From CAZSRX01 sp964609675 [NCBI: uncultured Bacteroidota bacterium] (GTDB lineage: Bacteria > CLD3 > SB21), in assembly GCA_964609675.1 (NCBI GenBank), contig CAZSRX010000020.1, forward strand, positions 8,703 to 72,702: a stretch of 64,000 nt of DNA, in the 5' to 3' direction. Both the position numbers and the translations under genes were made by a program. Of this stretch, positions 1 through 8,357 are shown one piece after another; the first letter of the stretch is position 1; every line of letters starts with the position of its first letter. The notes under the pieces are model-generated. The model saw only the letters and a list, made by a program, of their open reading frames with translations, searched no databases and was not told the origin of the DNA.

Positions 1-4
1 TTAA

Positions 5-1195
5 TTAACCTTCTAACACTTTTTTCATGCGTTCCAGCGCCCAGTCAATCTCTTCTTTCTTGATGACTAACGGCGGCGCTAATCGGAACGTCACTTCGTG
101 GGTTTCCTTGCAAAGGATGCCTTCGTCTTTAAGCTTTTCGCAGAACGGACGGGCTTTCTTGTTCAGGTCCACGCCGAGCCACAAGCCGCGGCCTCGCACG
201 GTCACCATATGCGGACTCTTGAATTGACGCAGTTCGTTCAGGAAATACTTGCCGAGTTTGGCGGAGTTTTCGATCAGGTTTTCTTCCTGAAGGACTTTCA
301 GGGATGTCCGCGCGATGGCGCAGGCCAACGGATTGCCGCCAAAGGTGCTGCCGTGATCGCCGGGATTGAACACGCCCAAAACTTCTTTTTTGGAAAGCAC
401 CGCCGACACCGGATAATAGCCGCCGGACAGCGCCTTGCCGATAATCACCGCGTCGGGCTGAACGTCTTCGTACTTGTAAGCGAACAACTTACCCGCACGT
501 CCGAGTCCGGACTGGATTTCATCCACGATATATAAAACGTTGTTCGCCTTGCAGACTTCATACGCCTGCTTCAGGAATCCTTCCGGCGGAATGATGATAC
601 CGGCTTCACCCTGAATCGGCTCAAACAGAAACGCGCAGGTATTCGGGGTGATGGCCGCTTTCAGCGCCTGGATGTCACCGTAAGGAATAATCTTAAATCC
701 AGGCGTCAGCGGGCCGAAACCGTCTTTATACTGCTCGTCCGTCGAAAAGCTGATAATCGTGGTAGTGCGGCCGTGAAAGTTATTTTCGCAGACGATGATT
801 TCCTGCTTATCCTTCGCGATGCCCTTGACGTACTGCCCCCACTTGCGGGCCGCTTTCAAGGCGGTTTCCACGGCTTCCGCGCCGGAGTTCATCGGCAAAG
901 CCATATCAAATCCGGTGAGATCGTGCAGGTCTTTGTATAATAACGGCAACTGATCATTACGAAAGGCGCGTGAAGTCAGCGTGACACGTTTGGCCTGTTC
1001 ATTCATTGTCGCCAGAATTTTCGGATGGCAGTGTCCCTGGTTTACAGCGGAATAAGCGGCCAGACAGTCAAGGTATTTCTTGCCTTCCACGTCGTACACC
1101 CAGACGCCTTCCGCGCGTTCAATTACTACATCCAACGGATGGTAATTATGCGCGCCGTACTTCTCTTCCAGCTCAATGTATTCTTGAGTCTTCAT
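5..1195 (-). CDS. rocD: Ornithine aminotransferase
   Basis: PLP-dependent class III aminotransferase of 396 aa, the usual length for ornithine--oxo-acid transaminase, which converts ornithine and 2-oxoglutarate to glutamate semialdehyde and glutamate. The cofactor Asp lies in VDEIQSG (D225) and the Schiff-base Lys in IIGKALSGG (K254). The opening EKYGAHNYHPLDVV is typical of ornithine aminotransferases rather than acetylornithine enzymes. The ATG is preceded by an AGGTGAT ribosome site. The gene stands alone, 265 bp downstream of the end of an aldo/keto reductase gene, and its stop lies at the window edge. An acetylornithine or 4-aminobutyrate transaminase role is less likely. Arginine decarboxylase elsewhere in the window fits an arginine/ornithine catabolic capacity, but they are not linked in an operon. 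Confidence 0.9.
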   Translation of the reverse strand: MKTQEYIELEEKYGAHNYHPLDVVIERAEGVWVYDVEGKKYLDCLAAYSAVNQGHCHPKILATMNEQAKRVTLTSRAFRNDQLPLLYKDLHDLTGFDMALPMNSGAEAVETALKAARKWGQYVKGIAKDKQEIIVCENNFHGRTTTIISFSTDEQYKDGFGPLTPGFKIIPYGDIQALKAAITPNTCAFLFEPIQGEAGIIIPPEGFLKQAYEVCKANNVLYIVDEIQSGLGRAGKLFAYKYEDVQPDAVIIGKALSGGYYPVSAVLSKKEVLGVFNPGDHGSTFGGNPLACAIARTSLKVLQEENLIENSAKLGKYFLNELRQFKSPHMVTVRGRGLWLGVDLNKKARPFCEKLKDEGILCKETHEVTFRLAPPLVIKKEEIDWALERMKKVLEG

Positions 1196-1460
1196 AAATC
1201 ACCTGATGGGTTTTAGAGTTAAAAAAATTAGATTATTAAAATCGGAGGGATGTTATCGCCATCTAAGTAAAACCGATATGGTCGTTAATCAGGGATACGA
1301 CGCCAATCCGGCTTTTACGCGAATGCTGATGGAAATAATGAATTCTCATGACGGTTCCTGATTAAGTTGCGGGAGAGTATATAAAAATTAAATGACATTT
1401 TAAAGAAAAATCGGTTAATTCGGATTTTTTTCTAATCCGTAAAAAACGGAGGACTGCCCT
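1196..1460. other. Intergenic region, no gene seen
   Basis: A 265-bp AT-rich gap between the aldo/keto reductase and rocD. It holds a weak hairpin (CGGATT at 1421-1426 with AATCCG at 1434-1439) followed on the minus strand by a loosely T-rich stretch, which may terminate the upstream transcript. A 27-codon plus-strand reading frame at 1278-1361 has no ribosome site and looks like chance. Confidence 0.4.
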
Positions 1461-2288
1461 TCAAGGAACATCGGTGGGATCCCACGTACAGTGCCAGTTT
1501 TCATTCAGATGGTTGAGTTTTTCCATATCATCGTTTGAAATCTCAAAGTCAAAAACGGCGGCGTTTTCCTCTATCCGTTTCGGATCGGCCGATTTGGGCA
1601 AGACGACCACACCCTGCTGCAGCGCCCACCGGATCAGTATTTGCGCGGCACTTCGGCGATATTTCTCCGCGATATTTTTCAAACGGGGCTCTTTCAGACG
1701 CATTCCTTTGGTTAGAGGGCTGTACGCCTCGAGTATCACGTCATGACGGCGGCAGAAATCGAGCAAGGATTTCTGATATAAAAAAGGATGAAATTCCACC
1801 TGATTGACCATCGGTTTTATTCGGCAGTATGAAAAGACTTCTTCTAAGTGCCGTAGGGTGTAATTACTGACGCCGATAGCTTTACAAAGGCCTTCTTCAT
1901 ATAAGGTTTCCAGGGCTTTCCAGGATTCCTTACGCGCGTGCGTTTCCGGCCAGTGAATCAGGTAGAGATCCACATAAGGCAGATTCAGACGTTTCAGACT
2001 TTCATGAAAAGCTCGGATGGCTTTATCGTAGCCGTGATCGTCATTCCACAATTTGGTGGTTACAAACAGTGCTTCGCGCGGCCATCCGCACTGGCGGACA
2101 GCCCGGCCGACATCTTCTTCGTTATTATAAAACCGCGCCGTGTCAATATGCCGGTAGCCGCACTGTATAGCGTGCCGGCAAGCGTTCAGGGTAGGGCCGC
2201 CGTTTCGTATCTGCCAGACGCCCAATCCAAGCACCGGAATGGGTACGCTGTTATGCAGGGTCAGCGTCGAATGGATGGTCAATGCCAT
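1461..2288 (-). CDS. Aldo/keto reductase
   Basis: NAD(P)H-dependent oxidoreductase of the aldo/keto reductase TIM-barrel family, 275 aa from the ATG at 2288. Visible family signatures are GLGVWQI near the N-terminus, the DTARFYNNE segment with catalytic Asp and Tyr, the Lys in TTKLWND, LYLIHWP with the active-site His, the GVSNY segment and the C-terminal cofactor motif VLPKSADPKRIEEN. It resembles the 2,5-diketo-gluconate reductase subgroup; the substrate cannot be read from sequence. The start is 12 bp after the stop of the sigma-54 response regulator gene, so the two are probably co-transcribed. No clear Shine-Dalgarno precedes the ATG, so an upstream TTG at 2294 remains possible. Confidence 0.88.
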   Translation of the reverse strand: MALTIHSTLTLHNSVPIPVLGLGVWQIRNGGPTLNACRHAIQCGYRHIDTARFYNNEEDVGRAVRQCGWPREALFVTTKLWNDDHGYDKAIRAFHESLKRLNLPYVDLYLIHWPETHARKESWKALETLYEEGLCKAIGVSNYTLRHLEEVFSYCRIKPMVNQVEFHPFLYQKSLLDFCRRHDVILEAYSPLTKGMRLKEPRLKNIAEKYRRSAAQILIRWALQQGVVVLPKSADPKRIEENAAVFDFEISNDDMEKLNHLNENWHCTWDPTDVP

Positions 2289-2300
2289 GAACAAACAGGA

Positions 2301-3704
2301 TTATTGAAGGAGGTTATATTTTTCCAGTTTATAATAAAACGCGCTGGTTTTGACGCCAAGGAGGCGCGCGGCCTCGCTGCGTACACCGTTGCTTTTTTTG
2401 AGGGCCTGTTCGATAAGCGCTTTTTCAATTTTTTCGAGGGACTGGTCCAGCCCGAGCGCTTCGAGTTCTTCCAACGGCAGTGAAAAATCGCGCGGTCCGG
2501 TATCAAGAATCGAAAAGTCGGCTGCGGTGAGGTTTTTTGTACCGGACAACACGACGGCGCGTTCGATCACATTCTCCAGTTCGCGCACATTCCCCGGCCA
2601 GTCGTAACGGCTCAGGCGATCGTATACTTCCGGGCTTACGGTAATCGGATGCCGGCCCAACTCTCTTTCCATGCGCCGGACGAAGAAATCAATCAGCAGG
2701 GGGATGTCTTCCTTACGCTCGCGCAGCGCCGGCAGGTAGATGGGAATGATGTGCAGGCGGTAATACAAATCCTCGCGGAATTTTTTTTCCTGAATGGCCT
2801 GCTGGAGATTCTGATTGGTGGCGGCAATGACGCGCGTGTTGACGCTGAGCGTGGCCTCCCCGCCGACGCGCTCAAATTCGCGTTCCTGCAGGACGCGGAG
2901 CAGCTTCACCTGGACGTTCAGGGAAATATCGCCGATTTCATCCAGGAAAATCGTGCCCGTATCGGCCAGTTCAAAGCGCCCTTTCTTGGTTTTAATCGCT
3001 CCGGTGAAAGCGCCTTTTTCGTGCCCGAAGAGTTCGCTTTCGAGCAGGGTTTCGGTCAGCGCGGCGCAACTGACTTTGATAAACGGCCGTTCCTTGCGGG
3101 CGCTGTTATAGTGAATGGCGCGGGCGATCAATTCTTTGCCGGTACCGCTTTCGCCGTATATCATAACCGAACTATCCGCCTCGGCGCTTTTACGAACCAG
3201 CTCGTATATTTCCTGCATCCGCTGGGATCGGCCGATAATCTCGCCGAAATTAAACCGGTTTTCAATCTCTTCCCGCAGATATAAATTTTCCTCGGTGGTC
3301 CTGAGAAATTGCTTGCGTTCACGGCAAATCCGGCTAAGCTTTTCGATTTTGATCAGCAGTTCATCCGGAGAAAACGGCTTGGTGATGAAATCCGCCGCGC
3401 CGTTTTTCATCGCTTCGACGGCCACATCCACCGTGCCGTACGCCGTAATCAGAATGACTTCCGTTTCAGGAAACAACTCGCGGACCCGCCGAAGTACCTG
3501 CAGGCCGTCCATCGGACTCATTTTGTAATCGGTTATAACCAGATCAAAAGGCTCCTGCTTAAACGCATCCATGCCGCTCGTTCCGTTTGATACGGCCTGT
3601 ACATGATATTGCGCTTTCTGCAGGACTTCCAGAATCCCCTCCCGCATGGTATCGTTGTCTTCGATGACCAGAACGCGGAATTTCGGCTCGCCCTCGCCCT
3701 TCAT
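2301..3704 (-). CDS. Sigma-54-dependent response regulator (NtrC family)
   Basis: A 467-aa transcriptional activator with three domains: receiver (residues about 8-125, phospho-acceptor D59 in VITDYKM), AAA+ sigma-54 interaction domain (about 152-380, Walker A GESGTGKE at 184-191, GAFTGA loop at 231-236) and a C-terminal Fis-type helix-turn-helix. GAFTGA is the sigma-54 contact loop, so the protein should activate sigma-54 promoters after phosphorylation. I chose the ATG at 3704, one base after the stop of the upstream gene and behind a GGGGAAAC stretch, over an upstream TTG that would overlap it. No cognate histidine kinase is adjacent. The target genes are not evident here. Confidence 0.93.
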   Translation of the reverse strand: MKGEGEPKFRVLVIEDNDTMREGILEVLQKAQYHVQAVSNGTSGMDAFKQEPFDLVITDYKMSPMDGLQVLRRVRELFPETEVILITAYGTVDVAVEAMKNGAADFITKPFSPDELLIKIEKLSRICRERKQFLRTTEENLYLREEIENRFNFGEIIGRSQRMQEIYELVRKSAEADSSVMIYGESGTGKELIARAIHYNSARKERPFIKVSCAALTETLLESELFGHEKGAFTGAIKTKKGRFELADTGTIFLDEIGDISLNVQVKLLRVLQEREFERVGGEATLSVNTRVIAATNQNLQQAIQEKKFREDLYYRLHIIPIYLPALRERKEDIPLLIDFFVRRMERELGRHPITVSPEVYDRLSRYDWPGNVRELENVIERAVVLSGTKNLTAADFSILDTGPRDFSLPLEELEALGLDQSLEKIEKALIEQALKKSNGVRSEAARLLGVKTSAFYYKLEKYNLLQ

Positions 3705-3705
3705 A

Positions 3706-4575
3706 TCAAGGTTTCCCCGACTGGTATTTAAGATAGGTCTCTTTGTTTTTCGGATTGATACTGATGAGCCGGTCAAAGACGGATTTATCTTTTGCGGTTT
3801 CGAAAACTTTACATATATCGAGATAGTGTATCTGGATAAACCGTTCCGTGTGATTTTTAGTATGTATCTGGTTAAGGTTTTTTTCCATCAGTTCGATGGC
3901 TTTCAACATGTTGCCGCGGGCAGTAAGCACTTCGCCTTCATTGAAGTTAGCCCAGGCCTCATAATAATAATCCTTCATGATACGATAATCCTGATAGCGC
4001 GTATCCAAAAAGAGGTCGGCCCGTTCGGCGCGTTCTTTCCAGCCGCCGTAGGGAACCATGGCCGAAGCCTGAACGGCCAGACTTTTCGCTTTTTGGAAAA
4101 AAGCCGTTCCCATAAATTTACCCCATGTGTCCATTTCATCGCCGATCATGATAAAGATGTAAAAGTCAATAATACTCAGGAACGAATGGATTTGTGTTTC
4201 ATCATGGTAGAACGTATAGCCTTTCTGCAGAACAAACGTACAGGCATTGTCCATGAACTGCAGTTCCTTGCCGTTTGAGCAGACGATAGTGGCGCTGACC
4301 TTTTTACCGCCGGCATCGTCGGCCACACGGTCCAGCACAATCTGGAAGTCCAGGCTGATCTTGGTCTGGTCATCGGTCTTGGTCCAGTCATAATTATTGA
4401 TATAATTGAGCAGTTTCTGCTCAAAACCTTCAAACAGATCCAGATTGCGTCCTTGCAGTTTATCCCTGATGACTTTAACATTAGCGGATATTTTCTGTCC
4501 CATCAGGGCATTATCTGCAATCAAAACGAACCACCATAGCGGTATGAAACCGCAGGTGCGCAATAAGAATTTCAT
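3706..4575 (-). CDS. DUF4835 family protein, PorD-like
   Basis: A 289-aa exported protein with a hydrophobic signal-like N-terminus. It matches what I recall of DUF4835, the PorD family linked to type IX secretion in Bacteroidetes: beta-rich N-terminal half, then FLSIIDFYIFIMIG, AFFQKAKSLA, GGWKERAERADLF and DTRYQDYR, and a helical C-terminus with Tyr-rich YYYEAWANFNEGE. The ATG follows a strong AAGGGGGAT ribosome site. It sits between a zinc-ribbon protein gene and the response regulator gene, whose start lies one base past its stop. A sorting-domain peptidase is encoded at 54182-56500, so a type IX role is plausible but is inference from family and context. Confidence 0.72.
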   Translation of the reverse strand: MKFLLRTCGFIPLWWFVLIADNALMGQKISANVKVIRDKLQGRNLDLFEGFEQKLLNYINNYDWTKTDDQTKISLDFQIVLDRVADDAGGKKVSATIVCSNGKELQFMDNACTFVLQKGYTFYHDETQIHSFLSIIDFYIFIMIGDEMDTWGKFMGTAFFQKAKSLAVQASAMVPYGGWKERAERADLFLDTRYQDYRIMKDYYYEAWANFNEGEVLTARGNMLKAIELMEKNLNQIHTKNHTERFIQIHYLDICKVFETAKDKSVFDRLISINPKNKETYLKYQSGKP

Positions 4576-4614
4576 ATATCCCCCTTTGGTTAGGCTGGGT
4601 TTAAAGCATGGCCC

Positions 4615-5352
4615 TCAGGCCGCCGGTGAAGCCCCTGAATTTTCTTCAACCTGAGGTACATACAGAATCCGACCGCAGTATTCACAGGTGCGGATGGCGT
4701 CTTTTTTCCGAAGTTCAATGATCACCTGTGGCGGCACCTGGTTGAAACAACCGCCGCAGGACTCCTTGACAATCGGCGTTACCGCAATATTGTTTTTAGC
4801 CTTTCGGATCCGTTCGTACTTGTTAAGAATGTCTTTACGGATAGCGGGTGTAATACGTTCGCGCTCATCCCGCAGAGCGGTTTCTTCCTTGGCAGTCTCG
4901 GCAATTTTTACATCCAGCTCTTCTTTGCGCTGACGGTGTTCGTCCTGCAGCCCTTTCAATTTTTCCTCCTTGGGCTTAAGCGCCTCTTCCAGTTCAAGCG
5001 TTTTATATTCCAGTTCATTGATCCGCGCCTGGATGCGTTTCACTTCCTGCTCGCAATAATCGATTTGTGAGGAGGTGGCTTCGTATTCTTTGTTGGACGT
5101 AGCTTTGTAGAGCTGATCGTTATACTTCACAATTTTTTCTTTATTCGAGGCCAGGTCGGTTTGCAGGGAATTCTTTTCCGCCGTAAAATCCTGAATGGAT
5201 TTCTTATCGGTATCGATTTCTTCCTGAACCGCGTTCACTTCGTTTTGTAACGCTTCCACCTGCTTCGGCAGATCGCCACGGAGCATTTCAATTTCATAGA
5301 GTTTTTTGTCAATAACCTGAAGTTGAATCAGACTTTCAATATTTTTTTTCAA
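4615..5352 (-). CDS. C4-type zinc-ribbon coiled-coil protein (DUF164/CT398-like)
   Basis: A 245-aa protein: a long Glu/Lys-rich coiled-coil hairpin (about residues 1-180), then a C-terminal zinc ribbon with CGGCF and CEYCGR pairs, ending in an acidic/alanine tail. This is the architecture of the CT398/YbgI-neighbour DUF164 family, reported in other bacteria to bind RpoN and flagellar or secretion parts; function here is unknown. The start codon is TTG, read from a good AGGAGGCG ribosome site six bases upstream; there is no in-frame ATG nearby. A link to sigma-54 is attractive because the response regulator two genes downstream is sigma-54 dependent, but this is inference. Confidence 0.82.
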   Translation of the reverse strand: MKKNIESLIQLQVIDKKLYEIEMLRGDLPKQVEALQNEVNAVQEEIDTDKKSIQDFTAEKNSLQTDLASNKEKIVKYNDQLYKATSNKEYEATSSQIDYCEQEVKRIQARINELEYKTLELEEALKPKEEKLKGLQDEHRQRKEELDVKIAETAKEETALRDERERITPAIRKDILNKYERIRKAKNNIAVTPIVKESCGGCFNQVPPQVIIELRKKDAIRTCEYCGRILYVPQVEENSGASPAA

Positions 5353-5397
5353 TGAACGCCTCCTTTCGGTGGAGAAAAAAATTAAACATCATCATGA

Positions 5398-5961
5398 TTA
5401 TAAAATTTGAGTGTGCGATCGTACCAGACTCAGAAATTCGGAACGGGTCCTTGGGTCCTCTTTAAAGACACCCAGCATACAACTGGTCGTGGTCAGGCTT
5501 TTTTGTTTTTCTACGCCGCGCATCATCATACATAAATGCTGGGCCTCAATGATAACCCCGACACCCTGCGGCTGCAAAGCGGTGTGGATGCACATCGCGA
5601 TTTCCTGGGTCAGGCGTTCCTGTACCTGAAGCCGGTGTGCAAACATGTCCACGATACGCGGTAATTTACTGAGCCCGATAATCTTGCCCCCGGGTACGTA
5701 GGCGATATGGCATTTTCCGAAAAAAGGTAATATGTGATGTTCGCAAAGACTATACACTTCGATGTCCTTGACTAATACCATTTCATTAAAGTCTTCCTCA
5801 AAAATAGCGGAGTTGATAACTTCCTGAGGATTTTCCTTATAACCGCTCAGTAAAAAATCATAGCTGTTCTCGACTCGCGCCGGAGTATCCAGCAAACCTT
5901 TTCGATTGGGATCTTCGCCGTAATTGATTAACAGATTTCTGATGAGCTCTTGGGTATCCAT
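5398..5961 (-). CDS. folE: GTP cyclohydrolase I
   Basis: Converts GTP to dihydroneopterin triphosphate, the first step of folate (and tetrahydrobiopterin) synthesis. The 187-aa length is normal for the family. The zinc ligands are present: C73 and H76 in [10 protein letters not shown], and C144 in [34 protein letters not shown] and [14 protein letters not shown] segments are also diagnostic. An AAAGGAAC ribosome site precedes the ATG. The gene is divergent from the phosphomannomutase gene, and its leader carries a terminator-like hairpin (see 5978-6018), so its transcription may be attenuated. Confidence 0.97.
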   Translation of the reverse strand: MDTQELIRNLLINYGEDPNRKGLLDTPARVENSYDFLLSGYKENPQEVINSAIFEEDFNEMVLVKDIEVYSLCEHHILPFFGKCHIAYVPGGKIIGLSKLPRIVDMFAHRLQVQERLTQEIAMCIHTALQPQGVGVIIEAQHLCMMMRGVEKQKSLTTTSCMLGVFKEDPRTRSEFLSLVRSHTQIL

Positions 5962-5970
5962 GCCGTTCCT

Positions 5971-6102
5971 TTATAAAAAATGAATAAAAAAGCCCTGATT
6001 TAGGGAATTCAGGGCTTTGTATACAGGTGTTTTCTTTATGGAAATGGAAAACCGCGGTATTCTGCGGTTAAGCGTTTTTATAATCGTCGTTTTGTAAATC
6101 AT
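5971..6102 (-). other. Short reading frame in folE leader (possible leader peptide)
   Basis: A 43-codon frame from an ATG at 6102 to a TAA at 5971, nine bases before the folE start and just ahead of its ribosome site. It reads through the hairpin at 5989-6018. It is basic and begins MIYKTTIIK. Its ribosome site is poor and I do not recognise the peptide. It could be a regulatory leader peptide or chance. Confidence 0.2.
5978..6018 (-). terminator. Terminator-like hairpin in the folE leader
   Basis: A perfect 10-bp stem (5989-5998 with 6009-6018, arm AAAGCCCTGA) and a 10-nt loop. It is followed on the minus strand by six T residues and an AT-rich run. It has the form of a Rho-independent terminator but lies upstream of folE and between divergent genes. 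It therefore suits attenuation of folE rather than the end of another gene. Confidence 0.65.
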
Positions 6103-6254
6103 ACGTTTTTACCGTTTTTATATCAGCGGCGGTAAAGTATAAATTCAATGCCAGTTATGCAAGGAAAAAATCGGTTTAATCATTTTTTTTATAATCGGTC
6201 CTTTACCCGTTAAAAAAACAAACGGCTCATTTTTTATGAAATCGTTTTTTATAC

Positions 6255-6283
6255 TTGAAAAAAGGTTAATAAGAGAGTACATT
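6255..6283 (+). promoter_or_regulatory. Putative promoter of the phosphomannomutase gene
   Basis: TTGAAA (6255-6260), a 17-bp spacer and TACATT (6278-6283), about 70 bp upstream of the start codon. This is a reasonable sigma-70-type match found by eye; transcription start is unproven. Confidence 0.35.
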
Positions 6284-6354
6284 TATTGCAGTAATTAAAA
6301 ACCTTTCTACTGACGCATGAATAACCATATATCATTAATCGGAGACAACACATT

Positions 6355-8010
6355 ATGGTAAACAGAAAAGGCACCAAAAAGGCTGTTGCCAAAACTAAAA
6401 AATCCGCAAAGAAAACCGCGGAAAAAAAAGTGAAAAAGACTGTTAAAGCCAAGGCCAAGAAAACCGTTAAGAAAACCACCGCAAAAAAAGCCGTTCAACG
6501 AAAGGCCGCATCCGGCGCCAAAAAAACGGTAAAAAAAGCCAAACCGGCACTCACAAAAAAGGTTGGGGCCAAAAAAATTGTCCGTACCGGGAAAGCCGCG
6601 AAACCGGCGGTAAAAGCCAAGGGTCTATACGTAAATCCCAATATTTTCAGAGAATATGACATTCGCGGCATCGTCAAGGATGACCTGCCGTTGCCGGTTG
6701 TAGAACTGCTGGGAAAAGCTTATGCCACATACATGCTCGAACACGGCGCCAAAATCGTAACCATCGGCCGGGACGTACGGACCACTTCGCCGTCGCTGAA
6801 AGAGGCCTTCGCCAAAGGTATGCTCTCCACCGGGCTCGACGTTATCGACATCGGGGTCGTACCCACGCCGGTGCTGTATTACTCGATTGTACACCTCAAG
6901 ACCGACGGCGGCATCATGATCACCGGCAGCCACAATCCGCGCGAATATAACGGCTTCAAGATGTGTCTCGGTTTGGCTCCGATTTACGGCGAAGAAATCC
7001 AGAAACTCCGAATCATGATCGATCAGCAAGCGTTTAAAACCGGAAGCGGCAACGAGTATAAGGAGGATATCCTGCCGGCGTATGTGGATATGATCCTGAA
7101 GAAAATCCATCTTGAAAAGAAATTCAAGATCGTTATTGACGCCGGTAACGGTACTGCGGGCCCCATTGCGCCGCATTTATTCCGCTGTCTCGGCTGCGAG
7201 GTGATTGAACTTTACTGCGAACCGGACGGTACGTTCCCGAACCATCTCCCGGATCCGACCAAACTGGAGTACATCGAGGAACTCCGTAAGCTGGTAGTTG
7301 AACATAAAGCCGATCTGGGTTTAGGATTTGACGGCGACTCCGACCGCGCCGGCGCTATTGACGAGAAAGGCCGGGTTGTATGGGCCGATAAAATGCTCGC
7401 CCTCTTTGCGCGTGAAATCAACCAGAAAAACCCCGGTTCCAAAATATTATTCGACGTGAAATGCTCCCAGGCGCTGATTGAGGACATCAAAAATCACGGC
7501 GGCGAACCGGTCATGTGGAAAACCGGCCATTCGCTTCTCAAAGCCAAGATGAAGGAACTGCACAATCCGCTGGCCGGTGAGATGAGCGGCCACATTTTCT
7601 TCGCGGACGATTTCTACGGCTATGACGACGCCATCTATGTCGCGGCGCGTCTTGTGCAACTGCTATCCCGGACGGATAAAACGCTGAGTGAATTATCCGA
7701 CAGCATCCCGCATTTCTATTCGACACCGGAAATACGCGTGGATACTACCGAAGAAGATAAATTCAGGATCGTGGACGAGGTCCGCGAATATTTCCGCAAG
7801 AAATACGACGTTATCGATGTGGACGGCGTGCGCGTGCTTTACGGCGACGGCTGGGGGCTGGTACGCGCTTCCAACACGCAGCCTGTGCTGGTGGTGCGTT
7901 TTGAGGCGAAAACCGAAGACCGCCTGCATCAGATCATGCACGAAATGATCGGACAACTGCGGAAATACAAATCCGTCAAGATTAATGAAAAAGAACTGAA
8001 GATTCATTAA
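6355..8010 (+). CDS. Phosphomannomutase/phosphoglucomutase with histone H1-like N-terminal tail
   Basis: Residues about 92-551 form a complete alpha-D-phosphohexomutase, which interconverts hexose 1- and 6-phosphates for polysaccharide precursors. It shows NIFREYDIRGIV, the phosphoserine loop TGSHNPREYNG, the metal loop GFDGDSDRAG, the sugar-binding GEMSGH and the phosphate-binding RASNTQPV. Residues 1-90 are a low-complexity tail with 34 Lys, 3 Arg and a single acidic residue, alternating AKK, KTVKK and KPA units as in histone H1-like and AlgP-type proteins. The start has a GGAG ribosome site 10 bases upstream, and no ATG, GTG or TTG falls between the tail and the enzyme, so the fusion looks real. 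The tail could bind nucleic acid or polyanions; this is inference. Confidence 0.92.
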   Translation: MVNRKGTKKAVAKTKKSAKKTAEKKVKKTVKAKAKKTVKKTTAKKAVQRKAASGAKKTVKKAKPALTKKVGAKKIVRTGKAAKPAVKAKGLYVNPNIFREYDIRGIVKDDLPLPVVELLGKAYATYMLEHGAKIVTIGRDVRTTSPSLKEAFAKGMLSTGLDVIDIGVVPTPVLYYSIVHLKTDGGIMITGSHNPREYNGFKMCLGLAPIYGEEIQKLRIMIDQQAFKTGSGNEYKEDILPAYVDMILKKIHLEKKFKIVIDAGNGTAGPIAPHLFRCLGCEVIELYCEPDGTFPNHLPDPTKLEYIEELRKLVVEHKADLGLGFDGDSDRAGAIDEKGRVVWADKMLALFAREINQKNPGSKILFDVKCSQALIEDIKNHGGEPVMWKTGHSLLKAKMKELHNPLAGEMSGHIFFADDFYGYDDAIYVAARLVQLLSRTDKTLSELSDSIPHFYSTPEIRVDTTEEDKFRIVDEVREYFRKKYDVIDVDGVRVLYGDGWGLVRASNTQPVLVVRFEAKTEDRLHQIMHEMIGQLRKYKSVKINEKELKIH

Positions 8011-8042
8011 TAAATAAACTGCAACCATTTCAAAGGCCAGTT

Positions 8043-8357
8043 ATGAAAACGCTGCAAGCCGTGTACCGCGACGGACGCATCGAGGCGCTTGAGGAAATCA
8101 TCGCCGAAAACAATGCCAAACTGCTGATTATTGTCACCGACGAAATCCTGCCGCCGACAGTGGCCCCAAACATGCAGGATATTTCGGTACTCGAAAAAGT
8201 CCGGCGCCGCAGTTCTTCCGACGCGACCACGGAACAGCAGATCAGCTCGCGTGAAAAACTGAAGCAGATCGCATCCCGCATCGAGGGCAAGTTCGCCGGT
8301 CAGTCCCTTGAGGCAATCACCCAACGGTTACGGAGGTACGATCATGATAATGATTGA
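8043..8357 (+). CDS. Putative antitoxin (DUF104/AF2212-like N-terminus)
   Basis: A 104-aa protein whose first 40 residues (MKTLQAVYRDGRIEAL, then LLIIVTDE) match the short beta-barrel pattern of DUF104-type antitoxins. A charged helical tail follows, with Ser/Arg-rich and QRLRRYDHD segments that could wrap a toxin. Its last 14 bases overlap the start of the PIN-like gene, giving translational coupling as usual in toxin-antitoxin pairs. It lies 32 bp after the phosphomannomutase stop and may share its promoter. The assignment rests mainly on the pair arrangement. Confidence 0.6.
   Translation: MKTLQAVYRDGRIEALEEIIAENNAKLLIIVTDEILPPTVAPNMQDISVLEKVRRRSSSDATTEQQISSREKLKQIASRIEGKFAGQSLEAITQRLRRYDHDND

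Larger units (their letters stand above)
5962..6354. other. Divergent intergenic region folE / phosphomannomutase
   Basis: A 393-bp AT-rich region between divergent genes. On the minus strand it holds the folE leader with a terminator-like hairpin and a short reading frame. A possible minus-strand promoter lies near 6132-6161 (TTGCAT, 15 bp, TATACT), which is weak. A small GC-rich hairpin (ACCGC/GCGGT) lies at about 6050-6068. On the plus strand a sigma-70-like promoter for the phosphomannomutase is seen at 6255-6283. Confidence 0.5.

Noticed and set aside
1278-1361. 27-codon plus-strand frame in the rocD upstream gap
   Set aside because: No ribosome site and no recognisable sequence; likely chance.
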